From Sulfurovum sp. FS08-3 (lineage in GTDB: Bacteria > Campylobacterota > Campylobacteria > Campylobacterales > Sulfurovaceae), in assembly GCA_000830175.1 (NCBI GenBank), contig JQIS01000001.1, forward strand, positions 221,482 to 285,481: 64,000 nt of DNA. Direction: 5' to 3'. A program made the position numbers and the translations under genes. Shown here one piece after another: positions 54,109 through 63,646 of the stretch; the first letter of the stretch is position 1; every line of letters begins with the position of its first letter. The notes below the pieces were generated by a model, which ran no database searches, was not told the origin of the DNA, and saw only the letters and a list, made by a program, of their open reading frames with translations.

Positions 54109-56164
54109 AGCCTTTGCTTATCTCTTTGTGAGCCTCTCTACGCTATGGGGTGCTTCTCGCATAGAGATCAATGCCAAAGATATCAACTCCTCCAATAGAC
54201 AATTTGAAGCCTCCCACGATGTGGTAGCTTTTGCAAACGATGCCATGATTGGTGCTACGCATCTTATGTACGACAAAAACACAACAGCTCTTCGTCTTAG
54301 CGGAGGGGTTAATATCTTGGAGTATGATGGCAAAAATATGATTGCCCGTGCTATTGAGATGAATGAGAGAGCCAAAACGTCGCACTATCAAGATGCCTTT
54401 ATCGTGACACAAGAGGATTTTTGGCTCTATAGCGACACCATTGATCGCCACCATGAACAATACACCTTTGGTCCTTCAATCTTTTCAAGTTGTGCTATCA
54501 AAAATCCCGATTGGATAATAGGAGGCGAACGCTCACTCTACGATGCCAACCGCTCCAAAATGAAGATTTATCATGCCAAAGTCTATGCTAAAAATCTGCC
54601 TATTTTCTATTTTCCCTATCTCTCCTTTTCGACCAAAAAAGAGCGTAGTAGCGGTTTGCTCTTCCCTACCTTTGGCTACAACCAAAACGAAGGATTTATC
54701 TATGAACAACCCCTCTTTATCGCTCCTTACGCCAACTGGGATATAGAACTCAACCCTCAAATACGCACCAAACGAAGCCGTGGGCTATACGGTACGTTTC
54801 GCTTCAAGGACACCCCCTACTCTTATGGGAGTTTACGTTTGGGACACTTTGAGGATACTTTGGAGTATTCACAAGATAATAATCTCAAAAACAACACCCA
54901 CTACGGTTTGCAATTTCACTACGACTCATCGGATTTTTTAACCTCGCTCAAACCTCAAGGCTTCAAAGATGGTCTCTATACCAATATTACGCTACTCAAC
55001 GATATAGATTACATCAATCTTCAAAAAGATCAAATGGTGTCGCTTTTGGGAAGTGATAGTTACATTAGAGAATCACGTATGAACTATTTTTTGCACAACG
55101 ACAATTACTACTTTGGACTCTATGGCAAATACTTTATTGATACCCGCAAGAGCGATAGCGACAACGACGATACCATTCAAGAGCTTCCAACGTTTCATCT
55201 CCACAAAAGCACCGCACAGCTCTACAATGACCTAATCTATAACGTCGATTTAAAATCCTACAACTACTTTAGAAAAGATGGGACAAAAGCCCAAAAGATA
55301 GATTTTTTTCTCCCTTTATCCTTTAGCCACTCTTTTTTTGATGACTATCTCACCGTGGAACTCTCGCACAATATCTATGCAACCAAAGTCTATTTTGCCA
55401 ATAGCGACGAAGCAAAGCTTGATGATTACAAATACGCCGCAACCTATACCAAAGTAGGGCTTTCGAGTGAACTGACACGCATTTACGACAATGCCATTCA
55501 TACTATCCGCCCTTTTATCTACTACATTCATCCCGCTTGGGAAGATGAATCAAGCGTTGCTTATGAAGATCTTACAGGGGAAGCAAGAGAGCTTTTTTGG
55601 GTCGATTATGCTCAAGAGTCGCTTGGAATGGGGCTAAGTCACTACCTCTATGCCAAAAGTGGCAAATTGAAGTTTTATCATCGTCTCTTTTATACGCACT
55701 TTCTTGAGGGGGAAGCCACAAAGGGGGATATTCGCAACGAAATGGGCTACTACGGCGACACCTTTGTCCTCTACAACAATCTCATCTACTCACAAGAGGA
55801 TAAAAAAATCAAATCCTCTTTGAGTTCTATCGGACTTAACAATAGAGATTTCTATCTTGGGGCTACCTATTACTACAACAATGCTTTTGAGCTTCAAAAA
55901 ACCAAAAGTGTGGGATTAAACTTTCGCTACAGCGTCAATGATCGCCTCAGTTTGCAAGGCGGAGTCAATTACGATTTGCAAAACCACTACAAAACACAGT
56001 GGCAATTTGGATTGAAATACGATAGGGATTGCTGGTCGATTGCTTTGCTCTTCCAACAAAATACACAACCTATACTCACTACCCTAGGAGCCGATGCCCT
56101 AGAGAACACCTCTTTGACGCTACAGTTTAATGTTGTTCCTTTTGGTACATTGGGAAGTCCATAG
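54098..56164 (+). CDS. lptD: LPS-assembly outer-membrane protein LptD
   Basis: LptD is the outer-membrane barrel that inserts LPS into the outer leaflet. The 688-residue protein has a signal peptide (AYLFVSLSTLWGASR), an N-terminal OstA/LptA-like beta-jellyroll (RIEINAKDI..., LRLSGGVNILEYDGK) and the LptD core (YFPYLSFSTKKERSSGLLFP, YDANRSKMKIYHAKVYAKNL), with a C-terminal barrel. The start at 54098 is chosen because it directly precedes the signal peptide. It connects with the Kdo and glycan genes at the other end of the window. Confidence 0.9.
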   Translation: MTNRAFAYLFVSLSTLWGASRIEINAKDINSSNRQFEASHDVVAFANDAMIGATHLMYDKNTTALRLSGGVNILEYDGKNMIARAIEMNERAKTSHYQDAFIVTQEDFWLYSDTIDRHHEQYTFGPSIFSSCAIKNPDWIIGGERSLYDANRSKMKIYHAKVYAKNLPIFYFPYLSFSTKKERSSGLLFPTFGYNQNEGFIYEQPLFIAPYANWDIELNPQIRTKRSRGLYGTFRFKDTPYSYGSLRLGHFEDTLEYSQDNNLKNNTHYGLQFHYDSSDFLTSLKPQGFKDGLYTNITLLNDIDYINLQKDQMVSLLGSDSYIRESRMNYFLHNDNYYFGLYGKYFIDTRKSDSDNDDTIQELPTFHLHKSTAQLYNDLIYNVDLKSYNYFRKDGTKAQKIDFFLPLSFSHSFFDDYLTVELSHNIYATKVYFANSDEAKLDDYKYAATYTKVGLSSELTRIYDNAIHTIRPFIYYIHPAWEDESSVAYEDLTGEARELFWVDYAQESLGMGLSHYLYAKSGKLKFYHRLFYTHFLEGEATKGDIRNEMGYYGDTFVLYNNLIYSQEDKKIKSSLSSIGLNNRDFYLGATYYYNNAFELQKTKSVGLNFRYSVNDRLSLQGGVNYDLQNHYKTQWQFGLKYDRDCWSIALLFQQNTQPILTTLGADALENTSLTLQFNVVPFGTLGSP

Positions 56165-56174
56165 AGAAACTATT

Positions 56175-57386
56175 GTGAGAGATGCGATTGTTATTGGCGG
56201 AGGAGCTGCGGGAATCATGGCGGCTATTAGTGCCAAAAAGCTTGGTAAACGTGTGGTTTTGATTGAGAAACTCTCCGCTTTGGGAGCCAAACTCAAAGCC
56301 ACAGGTGGTGGGCGATGCAATCTTAGCAATAGGCTTGATAACGCTACGTTTATGGAGCGTTTTGGAGCTAATGGACGCTTTATGCAAGAGGCACTAAAGG
56401 CTTTTTCTCATCAAGACCTTACGCAATTTTTTCAATCCATTGGAGTAGAGACGCATTCACCTGATGGTTTTCGTATCTTTCCCACAACGCACAGCTCTGC
56501 TACTATCATCGAAGCACTCCAAAAGCAACTTCAAAACATAGGCGTTGAGGTGATGCTAGGTCAAACCATCCACTCTATTGCCAAAACACAACACTTCACC
56601 ATTGATACAGCCGATACTACCCTAGAAGCCCACAATATCATTATTGCTACAGGAGGCTTGGGCTACCCCATGCTGGGTGCTTCGGGCGATGGACATCGAT
56701 GGGCAAATGCTTTGGGACACTCCATTACACCGCTCTATCCCGCCATGCTACCACTCCATACGCAAGAGCGTTGGGTAGCCAACTGCAAAGCCGATACTAT
56801 TCCCAAAGCTACCTTAAGGGTAGCTCTCCCAAAGGCAACCAAAGCCAAAGCCAAAGGGGATCTTATCTTCACAAGCAAAGGAATACGAGGACCTGTGGTG
56901 CTTGATTTTGCACGAGAGATTACCCCTTTGCTTCAAACGTACGACAAAGTTTCTATTGAAATCAACCTTACCAAAGGCATGAACGAAGAGCAAATACGAG
57001 AGCATCTCAAACAAACATCCCACGATACCATCTCTCAAAGCGTTGCAAAGCTACTGCCCCAATCTCTAAGCCTAGAACTCCTCAAACTTGCCGATATTGA
57101 TGCCACGCTCCACTACAAAGCCCTTGAGGGGGCTAAGCGTGATAGGCTTATCAAAATCTTGGCATGGACTCCTCTAACGGTTATTGGCAGTGATGGATTT
57201 GATAAAGCGATGATTACACGAGGAGGAGTGAGTCTCAAAGAGATAGATCCCTACACCATGCAAAGCAAAAAAACAAAGGGTCTCTACTTCGCTGGAGAGG
57301 TGATTGACATCGATGGGCCGTGTGGCGGGTACAATTTGCAATGGTCCTTTTCAAGTGGATTTTTGGCAGGGCAACTTGCCACCTAA
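56175..57386 (+). CDS. HI0933/BaiN-type FAD-dependent oxidoreductase
   Basis: The protein of about 403 residues has the FAD motif AIVIGGGAAGIMAAISAKKL, LGAKLKATGGGRCNLSN (family signature), IIATGGLGYPMLGASGDGH and the C-terminal AGEVIDIDGPCGGYNLQWSF. The GTG at 56175 starts just before the FAD motif; an ATG at 56130 inside lptD is less likely. The physiological substrate is unknown. Confidence 0.88.
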   Translation: MRDAIVIGGGAAGIMAAISAKKLGKRVVLIEKLSALGAKLKATGGGRCNLSNRLDNATFMERFGANGRFMQEALKAFSHQDLTQFFQSIGVETHSPDGFRIFPTTHSSATIIEALQKQLQNIGVEVMLGQTIHSIAKTQHFTIDTADTTLEAHNIIIATGGLGYPMLGASGDGHRWANALGHSITPLYPAMLPLHTQERWVANCKADTIPKATLRVALPKATKAKAKGDLIFTSKGIRGPVVLDFAREITPLLQTYDKVSIEINLTKGMNEEQIREHLKQTSHDTISQSVAKLLPQSLSLELLKLADIDATLHYKALEGAKRDRLIKILAWTPLTVIGSDGFDKAMITRGGVSLKEIDPYTMQSKKTKGLYFAGEVIDIDGPCGGYNLQWSFSSGFLAGQLAT

Positions 57387-57494
57387 GCCTCTTGTATGGG
57401 TTGGTCATTAAGGTATTCGCTGACCTTATGCACCTTGTACACTATGCAGTGAGAATGGCATTTAAACAAAAATCTATATCATCAAAGGATAACT

Positions 57495-58841
57495 ATGTCT
57501 CAAAAGAAAAATAAAATATCACTCACAACCCAATTTATTGTTGGTATGGTATTGGGCATTATGGCAGGGCTTGTTTTAAACTATACAGGCATGAACGCTC
57601 CCGATAGCTTCTTGATGGGTACATTGGAGATTGTAGGGCGAATGTTTCTTGCTATGCTTAAACTTTTGGTTGTGCCACTGGTACTCTTTTCGCTTCTTAG
57701 CGGTGTTTTGGGTATTGGCAATATCTCTACATTGGGCAAAGTTGGAAGTGCGTCGTTTATTTTGTACATCTTTACTACCGCTATTGCCATTATTACAGCT
57801 ATTGGAATTGCACTTATTGTTAATCCAGGAGCGGGTATTGAACCCATAGCCAAAGAGGGTACAGAGCTTCATACCAAAGAGACACCGCCTATAAGTGAAG
57901 TACTTATCAATATCATTCCTAGCAATATCTTTGAAGCTCTAAGCAGTGACAATATGTTGCAAATTATCTTCTTTGCTATCTTTTTTGGTATCGCTCTTTT
58001 GATGGTAGGAAACAAAATCAAACCCATTGCACAAGGCATTGAGCTACTCAATGAGGCGATGATGAATATGGTCAATATGGTCATGGCTATTGGTCCTTAC
58101 GCTGTTTTTGCACTGATGACCAAAGCTGTGGCTACACTGGGAATGGGTATGCTTATAGAACTTGGGGGCTATGTTTTGGTTGTCATTTTGACGCTTTGTG
58201 TTCATCTTTTTGTCACTCTAATGATACTCTTTAGACTTTTGAGCGGTTTAAGTCCTATGATTTTACTCAAAAAACTTCGAGGAGTGCAAATCTTCGCCTT
58301 TTCGACTTCAAGCTCCAACGCCACTATCCCTATCACACTTCAAACGCTAACCCAAAAAATGGGAATCGACAACTCAGTAGCCTCCTTTACTGTCCCCTTT
58401 GGAGCAACTATCAATATGGATGGAACAGCCATTATGCAAGGTGTGGCGACGGTTTTTGTAGCCAATCTTTACGGTGTCGAACTTGGACTTACGGGCTATT
58501 TGAGCGTTATTGTCATGGCGATTTTAGCCTCTATTGGTACGGCGGGAGTCCCTGGAGCGGGGCTAGTAATGCTCTCAATGGTCTTTGTGCAAGTTGGATT
58601 ACCCATAGAGGGGATTGCTATTATTTTGGGAGTCGATAGGCTACTTGATATGCTTCGTACTATTGTCAATGTCTCGGGAGATGTTGTTGTGTCGGTCATT
58701 GTGGCAAAACGTCAAAACAAATTGCACCTTGCTACCTTCAATGACCCCGATGCTGGTGTATTGAGAGATGATATTCGTATTGATGAGAGAGTAGAACAAG
58801 AGTTGGCTCATACCATTCATACACTAGAGCAAACACACTAA
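57495..58841 (+). CDS. dicarboxylate/amino acid:cation symporter (DAACS family)
   Basis: This 448-residue inner-membrane transporter of the GltP/DctA family has about eight helices and re-entrant loops. It has the Ser-rich loop FSTSSSNATIPITLQ, the substrate and cation motif FGATINMDGTAI, and GVPGAGLVMLS near the C-terminus. It should bring in glutamate, aspartate or C4-dicarboxylates with protons or sodium; specificity cannot be fixed. AAGGATAAC precedes the ATG. Confidence 0.92.
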   Translation: MSQKKNKISLTTQFIVGMVLGIMAGLVLNYTGMNAPDSFLMGTLEIVGRMFLAMLKLLVVPLVLFSLLSGVLGIGNISTLGKVGSASFILYIFTTAIAIITAIGIALIVNPGAGIEPIAKEGTELHTKETPPISEVLINIIPSNIFEALSSDNMLQIIFFAIFFGIALLMVGNKIKPIAQGIELLNEAMMNMVNMVMAIGPYAVFALMTKAVATLGMGMLIELGGYVLVVILTLCVHLFVTLMILFRLLSGLSPMILLKKLRGVQIFAFSTSSSNATIPITLQTLTQKMGIDNSVASFTVPFGATINMDGTAIMQGVATVFVANLYGVELGLTGYLSVIVMAILASIGTAGVPGAGLVMLSMVFVQVGLPIEGIAIILGVDRLLDMLRTIVNVSGDVVVSVIVAKRQNKLHLATFNDPDAGVLRDDIRIDERVEQELAHTIHTLEQTH

Positions 58842-58896
58842 TCAAGAAAAGAGAGCAATCAACCTTACGCACTTAAAAATTACCCCGTACAAACAG

Positions 58897-58960
58897 TTCA
58901 TTGCGAACAAAGCGAAACAATCTCAAACGTTATAGATTGGCTTCGTGCCTTGCAATGACT
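58897..58960. repeat. dispersed palindromic element, full copy
   Basis: GTTCATTGCGAACAAAGCG and AAACAATC on the left face GATTGGCTTCG and TGCCTTGCAATGAC on the right, giving an imperfect hairpin of about 25 pairs around a loop of about 12 bases. It belongs to the ATTGCGAGnnnCGAAGCAATC-type repeats common between genes in many bacteria. Partial copies are at 40695 and 44035. Confidence 0.6.
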
Positions 58961-59056
58961 AGCTCAAAGATGAAATGTTGGGCGAAGTGCGTCACATCAG
59001 AGGGTAAAATAGGTATTTTTATGCTAAAATAGTTTAATTCCAAATAAGGTTTGATT

Positions 59057-60160
59057 ATGGACTTCAAAGCAATCAAAGAGCAACTCGATACCCATTATGA
59101 CAATGTGTTAGAGTTGCACACAATCCTCAAAAAGGGCTTCAAAGCCAAAAGTGTTGATATTCTCTTCTACGATGATACCAAAAAAGCCTTTTTTGATAAA
59201 ATCAATCAAACAAGAATTTATACCAAATTTCTCAACTCATCAAGCCTTATTGGTAGTGCCTATCTCAATCGCAAACGCTATTTTATTGAAGATATTTCTA
59301 CTTGCACCCCCTACCATACAGCACTTGACAACCCTTTTAAACTTGATGTACGCACTATGCTTATTCTTCCCTCGCTTCACAATGGAGAGGTTGAGGGGTT
59401 TATTCGCATTCATGGACTCGAATACTTTACGCAACAACAGCTTGAAGATACCTATACGCTTGATGATGCTCTTGCCAAAATATTTACCCAAAAAGAGTCT
59501 ATTCAAGAGGATGAGAAGATTCACGACAACGCCTTTGTGGATCGTATGAAGATATTTACAACCATTAGTCAAATGAAAAAACTCTACAATGTGCTTTCGC
59601 AAAATGCTCGTAATCAAGAGGTAGAAAAACTTATCGAAGAGGGTCGTCAAAATCTTGAAAATATCTACACCTATCTCAATCCCAATTTTGAGCATATTAG
59701 CAAGATTCAACAGACTCGTCAAGCCATTGATCATGCCAACGAGAGGAGATTCAATCTACTTATCGCCGATGACCTCAAGATTAATGTACAAATTCTTAAA
59801 TCAATGCTCTTAGTTGATGGAGTCGTCAATGAGATTAAACTCGCTTACGACGGACTAGAGGCGATTGAAGTGCTTCAAAATCATGAAGATTCAAGTGATC
59901 CTATTCATGTCGTCTTCCTTGATCATCACATGCCTGGAAAATCTGGAAGCGAAATAGCTACACAACTCAAAAGCCAAAAGAGCGATGGCGAGATAATCAT
60001 TGTTTCGATTACCAACGACAAAGAGATACTTGAAAATAACAAAGAAATTTATGATTATCACCTCCCTAAACCTTTTACAAAAGATAATGTTGCTAAAATT
60101 ATGGATAAAATAAAAAGTGAAAAACTTTTAACCTATCAAAAACCAAAAGAGTCCCTATGA
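59057..60160 (+). CDS. GAF-like plus receiver-domain signalling protein
   Basis: The 367-residue protein from ATG 59057 (TAAGGT 7 bases upstream) has a GAF-like sensor region (about residues 5-130; LIGSAYLNRKRYFIEDIS, VRTMLILPSL), a helical linker and a C-terminal receiver domain with LIADDLKINVQ (acidic pair), phospho-acceptor Asp in VVFLDHHMPGKSG, VSITND and LPKPF. There is no output domain, so it probably passes signal by binding. It overlaps the hybrid kinase by 4 bases, its likely partner. Confidence 0.85.
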   Translation: MDFKAIKEQLDTHYDNVLELHTILKKGFKAKSVDILFYDDTKKAFFDKINQTRIYTKFLNSSSLIGSAYLNRKRYFIEDISTCTPYHTALDNPFKLDVRTMLILPSLHNGEVEGFIRIHGLEYFTQQQLEDTYTLDDALAKIFTQKESIQEDEKIHDNAFVDRMKIFTTISQMKKLYNVLSQNARNQEVEKLIEEGRQNLENIYTYLNPNFEHISKIQQTRQAIDHANERRFNLLIADDLKINVQILKSMLLVDGVVNEIKLAYDGLEAIEVLQNHEDSSDPIHVVFLDHHMPGKSGSEIATQLKSQKSDGEIIIVSITNDKEILENNKEIYDYHLPKPFTKDNVAKIMDKIKSEKLLTYQKPKESL

Positions 60161-62364
60161 GCCAAAGCATTGAAGAGCTAGAGCAGCAAATCCAAGCATT
60201 GCAAGCACAATCGCAACGCAAAGATCAATTTTTTGCTTCGATTGCACATGAGCTACGCACCCCCATGAATGCCGTTATTGGTCTAAGCCAAATTCTGCTT
60301 AAAAGCGACCTAACCCCCAAACAACAAGAGTATATCTCCAAAATTGAGAGTTCGGGGACTATTTTGGTTGAGCTTGTCAATGATATTTTAGACTTTTCCA
60401 AAATCGAAGCGGGTAAACTCAGTATTGAAAATATTCTATTTGACATCAATGATGTTTTGGATAGAGTATCAGAGATATTAGCCATAAAAGCACAAGAGAA
60501 GGGAATTGAGCTTATTTTTGACCTTGAAGATCAATTGGTAAGTCTCCTCAGGGGAGATTCTTTGCGATTGGGGCAGGTAATCATCAATTTGATGGGCAAT
60601 GCTATTAAGTTTACACAAAGTGGTGAGGTCTATTTGGGCATTAAAGCCATCGATGAACAAACACTTGAATTTCGCATCAAAGATACAGGCATCGGACTCA
60701 CGCAAGAGCAAATAGACTCTCTTTTCCAAAATTTTGTTCAAGCCTCCGATTCGACAACGAGAGAGTACGGTGGCACAGGGCTAGGATTGGCTATCTCCAA
60801 ACAACTTATCAATCTTATGGGCGGCGATATTCGTGTGGAGAGTCAATTGGGCAACGGAAGTGAGTTTATCTTTACCATAAAGACACGTTTTGAGTACGAC
60901 AAACGCCTCTATCACCTTCCTAGTATTGACCTTGTGGGCAAAAAAGTCTTGCTTATAGATTGCAATCAATCAACGCTCAACGCCCTTGCCCATATGCTCA
61001 ACTACTTTAAATACCACTCGACTGTTTGCAACGGCAATGAAGATGAAATCGAAAAACTCATCGAAAATAGGGAATTTGATATTATCTTCATTGATATAAA
61101 CAGTATTAAATCGCTCAACCAAGAGATTCTCTTAGGTCGCAAAGGGTGCAAAACAGTCATCCTAAAGAGTGCTATAGAACTCTACGAAAGCGACACCATC
61201 AACGGTATCTCTATTGATGCCTATCTCTTTAAGCCTTTTAATCTACACAAAGTCTTTGAGCTTATCTTAAAGCTGTATCATCATGAAATTGTCTCTTTGA
61301 TCTCCAAAGAGAACAAACTGAGCAAACGAGACCTTGCACAACTCAAAGGTAGCCGTATTGCTTTGGCAGAGGACAACAAAATCAACCAAACCGTCATTGC
61401 AGCCATGCTTGAAGATACCGATATTGAAATAACCTTTTTTAACAACGGTAGAGAGCTATTAGGCTACCTTCGGGCAAAAGATAGAGACCTTGATCTTATT
61501 TTAATGGATGTCAATATGCCCATTATGGATGGCTATGAGGCCACCAAGGCGATTTTACAGGAGAGTCGATACAAAGATATTCCCATCATCGCCCTCACAG
61601 CCTCACAAGCCAAAAAGGATGCAGATAAAGCTCTCGAGGTGGGTATGATAGAGTACCTAGCCAAACCCATCTATATGCACCAACTCTACGCTATTTTAAT
61701 CAAACACATCCGACCCAAAGTCGATAAGCGTATGCCCAAAGCCGAAGACCTCGTTCTCTTTAGTGCCAAATTCAATGCTTCCATCAAAAAGTTTCATTCG
61801 CTTTTGGAGGAAAAAAAGTGTGAAGATATGGAGAGTCTGATTGTCAAAATGGAAAAAGAGGCCAATCGTGTCGATATTGATACGCTTGATGGAATGTCGT
61901 ACATCATGCGAAATATTTTCAAAAAAACGCAAGAGAGTATGAACACTTTTCTCTTTGAATACGAGGAGGCATTCGATACATTTCTAAAGGCATACAATAA
62001 GATTTATACGGAGAACAAAAATCTTACGCAAAAGGATTTTGAGTATGCCAAGGAGATAGTAAGTTTTGAAAAGGGGGTGGAGAGTTTTGGAGGGGATGAG
62101 CAGAGCTATCGCAATGCTCTGCAAAAGTTCTGCAATGAGTATGCAAACTCCCTAACGTTACTTAAACAAAATATTCGCAATAGGAGAATTTTAGAAAGCT
62201 TTGCCAAGGAGCTTGCAAAGAATGCACAACGCATTGATGCCAAAATAATGCTATCCTTATCCACCGCATTGAGTGAGCTTTTGGCTCATGAAGATAAGGA
62301 ACTTAGAAAATTTATCGATAACTATCAAGATGCATTTGATGCAACGACACACAAACAGTCATAA
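60157..62364 (+). CDS. hybrid sensor histidine kinase with two receivers and a divergent tail
   Basis: The 735-residue cytoplasmic kinase has no sensor domain beyond a short coiled coil. HisKA carries the phospho-acceptor His in FFASIAHELRTPMNAVIGLS. The ATPase domain has NLMGNAIKFT, DTGIGL and GTGLGLAIS. The first receiver is degenerate (LLIDCNQST, FIDINS). The second is complete (LAEDNKINQ, LILMDVNMPIMDGYEAT, IALTAS, AKPI). Residues from about 533 to the end form a helical module with FGGDEQSYRNALQKFC that looks like an Hpt domain but has no phospho-acceptor His. The next gene is a free-standing copy of that module. Input probably comes from the GAF-receiver protein upstream. Confidence 0.88.
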   Translation: MSQSIEELEQQIQALQAQSQRKDQFFASIAHELRTPMNAVIGLSQILLKSDLTPKQQEYISKIESSGTILVELVNDILDFSKIEAGKLSIENILFDINDVLDRVSEILAIKAQEKGIELIFDLEDQLVSLLRGDSLRLGQVIINLMGNAIKFTQSGEVYLGIKAIDEQTLEFRIKDTGIGLTQEQIDSLFQNFVQASDSTTREYGGTGLGLAISKQLINLMGGDIRVESQLGNGSEFIFTIKTRFEYDKRLYHLPSIDLVGKKVLLIDCNQSTLNALAHMLNYFKYHSTVCNGNEDEIEKLIENREFDIIFIDINSIKSLNQEILLGRKGCKTVILKSAIELYESDTINGISIDAYLFKPFNLHKVFELILKLYHHEIVSLISKENKLSKRDLAQLKGSRIALAEDNKINQTVIAAMLEDTDIEITFFNNGRELLGYLRAKDRDLDLILMDVNMPIMDGYEATKAILQESRYKDIPIIALTASQAKKDADKALEVGMIEYLAKPIYMHQLYAILIKHIRPKVDKRMPKAEDLVLFSAKFNASIKKFHSLLEEKKCEDMESLIVKMEKEANRVDIDTLDGMSYIMRNIFKKTQESMNTFLFEYEEAFDTFLKAYNKIYTENKNLTQKDFEYAKEIVSFEKGVESFGGDEQSYRNALQKFCNEYANSLTLLKQNIRNRRILESFAKELAKNAQRIDAKIMLSLSTALSELLAHEDKELRKFIDNYQDAFDATTHKQS

Positions 62365-62391
62365 AAATTTTTAAAAAGGTAGGACAAGAAG

Positions 62392-63006
62392 ATGGACAAT
62401 AGCACATTAACACTCTTTAAGATAAAGTTCAAAGCATCGATTAGAAAACTTGAGGAACTTTTAGCCATTCGAGACATAAACAACGCAATGACACTGCTTG
62501 AGAAGATGAAAAAAGAGGCAAACAGCCTAGAGATAGACTCTCTTGATAGTTTTGGGACAAAACTTATGACCATTCAAACAAACAGCTTCAAAAAAATTCT
62601 TGCATCCAAAGAGGAGCTTGAGGTGCTTCATGGCAAATTTACAGATGGGTGCGAAGCGATTTTAAACAATAAATTTCAAGACGAAACACATAAAAAAGAG
62701 AGCTTAGCGTTTGTGGGCGTATATCAAGGAATGGCTTACTACAAAAACGACGCAAAAGCCTATCGAGAAGCTTTGATTGCATTTTGCGATTGGTTTAAAG
62801 AGAGTATCGAAAAGCTCGAACAACTCATCAATGAAAAGAATTTTTTACATTTTGTTGATTTAGCAGAGCAATTCAATGCAAAAGCACAAACCATTCAAGC
62901 ACAAGAGATGCTCCAGTTTGCCTTAACACTCAATAAAATTATCGTGGAAGATAAAAATCAATGCAAAATCTTTTTAAGCTCTTACCAAAAAAGCATTGAA
63001 CTGTAG
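62392..63006 (+). CDS. free-standing paralogue of the hybrid-kinase tail (Hpt-like)
   Basis: The 204-residue helical protein aligns along its length with residues of about 533-735 of the kinase just upstream: LFKIKFKASIRKLEELL versus LFSAKFNASIKKFHSLL, MKKEANSLEIDSLD versus MEKEANRVDIDTLD, and AYREALIAFCDWFKESI versus SYRNALQKFCNEYANSL. No Hpt-type His is conserved. It may compete with or cap the kinase tail. It starts 27 bases after the kinase stop with AGGA upstream. Confidence 0.75.
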   Translation: MDNSTLTLFKIKFKASIRKLEELLAIRDINNAMTLLEKMKKEANSLEIDSLDSFGTKLMTIQTNSFKKILASKEELEVLHGKFTDGCEAILNNKFQDETHKKESLAFVGVYQGMAYYKNDAKAYREALIAFCDWFKESIEKLEQLINEKNFLHFVDLAEQFNAKAQTIQAQEMLQFALTLNKIIVEDKNQCKIFLSSYQKSIEL

Positions 63007-63034
63007 AGGGAAGAGAAAACCCCTTATCTCTACA
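63002..63034. terminator. hairpin between convergent signalling genes
   Basis: TGTAGAG (63002-63008) pairs with CTCTACA (63028-63034), with possible inner GG-CC pairs. It lies between convergent stops at 63006 and 63043 and may end transcription from both sides. Confidence 0.5.
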
Positions 63035-63042
63035 ATCGCTCT

Positions 63043-63402
63043 TTAACCCGCTGCAACTTCTTTCATGATTTTTCGTGCAAGTGCCAAGGTTGTTTCGGCT
63101 TTAAACGCTCCGTACAAGAAAAGTTCTGGATGGGCAGGTACAATCATCAAAATGTGTTGTTGTGCATCAAGGGTAATTAATATATCTTTAATCGTGTGCT
63201 GACCCAAGCCTGTACTCTTCATTACCGCCATTTTGGCTTTGATTACCTCTGTATTACCCGCAGCAGCCATCTCAATATCAAATTTACCATCTGAGCGAGT
63301 TCCCAATGTCATACCACTCTCCCAATCAATCAAAGCAGCAGCAAGTGCTCCATTGAGCGACATAATACTATCTAAACCAGCGTCTATGTTATTCATATCC
63401 AT
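63043..63402 (-). CDS. Roadblock/LC7-domain protein
   Basis: The 119-residue protein has the Roadblock fold: LDSIMSLNGALAAALIDWES, GTRSDGKFDIEMAAAGNTEV, and ILMIVPAHPELFLYGAF. In bacteria such proteins often regulate small GTPases of the MglA type or act as dimeric scaffolds. No GTPase is adjacent; it is convergent with the kinase cluster. AGGAG precedes the ATG. Confidence 0.82.
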   Translation of the reverse strand: MDMNNIDAGLDSIMSLNGALAAALIDWESGMTLGTRSDGKFDIEMAAAGNTEVIKAKMAVMKSTGLGQHTIKDILITLDAQQHILMIVPAHPELFLYGAFKAETTLALARKIMKEVAAG

Positions 63403-63480
63403 AATAATACTCCTGAAAATCTGTTTTGTTTTATCACTAAAACTTATAGTATTCTAACATAAAACTACTTTAATAAACGC

Positions 63481-63505
63481 TTTGGGTATCACTCGTTTAC
63501 CCAAA
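63481..63505. other. hairpin in the gap upstream of the Roadblock gene
   Basis: TTTGGGTA (63481-63488) pairs perfectly with TACCCAAA (63498-63505) around a 9-base loop. It sits between two divergent genes and has no T run, so an operator or leader structure is more likely than a terminator. Confidence 0.35.
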
Positions 63506-63589
63506 AAGGGTTATTGTACAACTATAGGTAAATTCGAGATAGAAAAAAATATTATCCATGCTTATGAGCAATAGAGTCTTGACAATGGT

Positions 63590-63618
63590 TTGAGTTTTTA
63601 GAGAAGTTAAGATACAAT
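63590..63618 (+). promoter_or_regulatory. promoter of the secreted protein at the right edge
   Basis: TTGAGT (63590-63595), then 17 bases, then TACAAT (63613-63618), 28 bases before the ATG. The spacing is ideal and both boxes are close to consensus. Confidence 0.5.
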
Positions 63619-63646
63619 GCACAAATATTACGCTTAGGAGCATACG

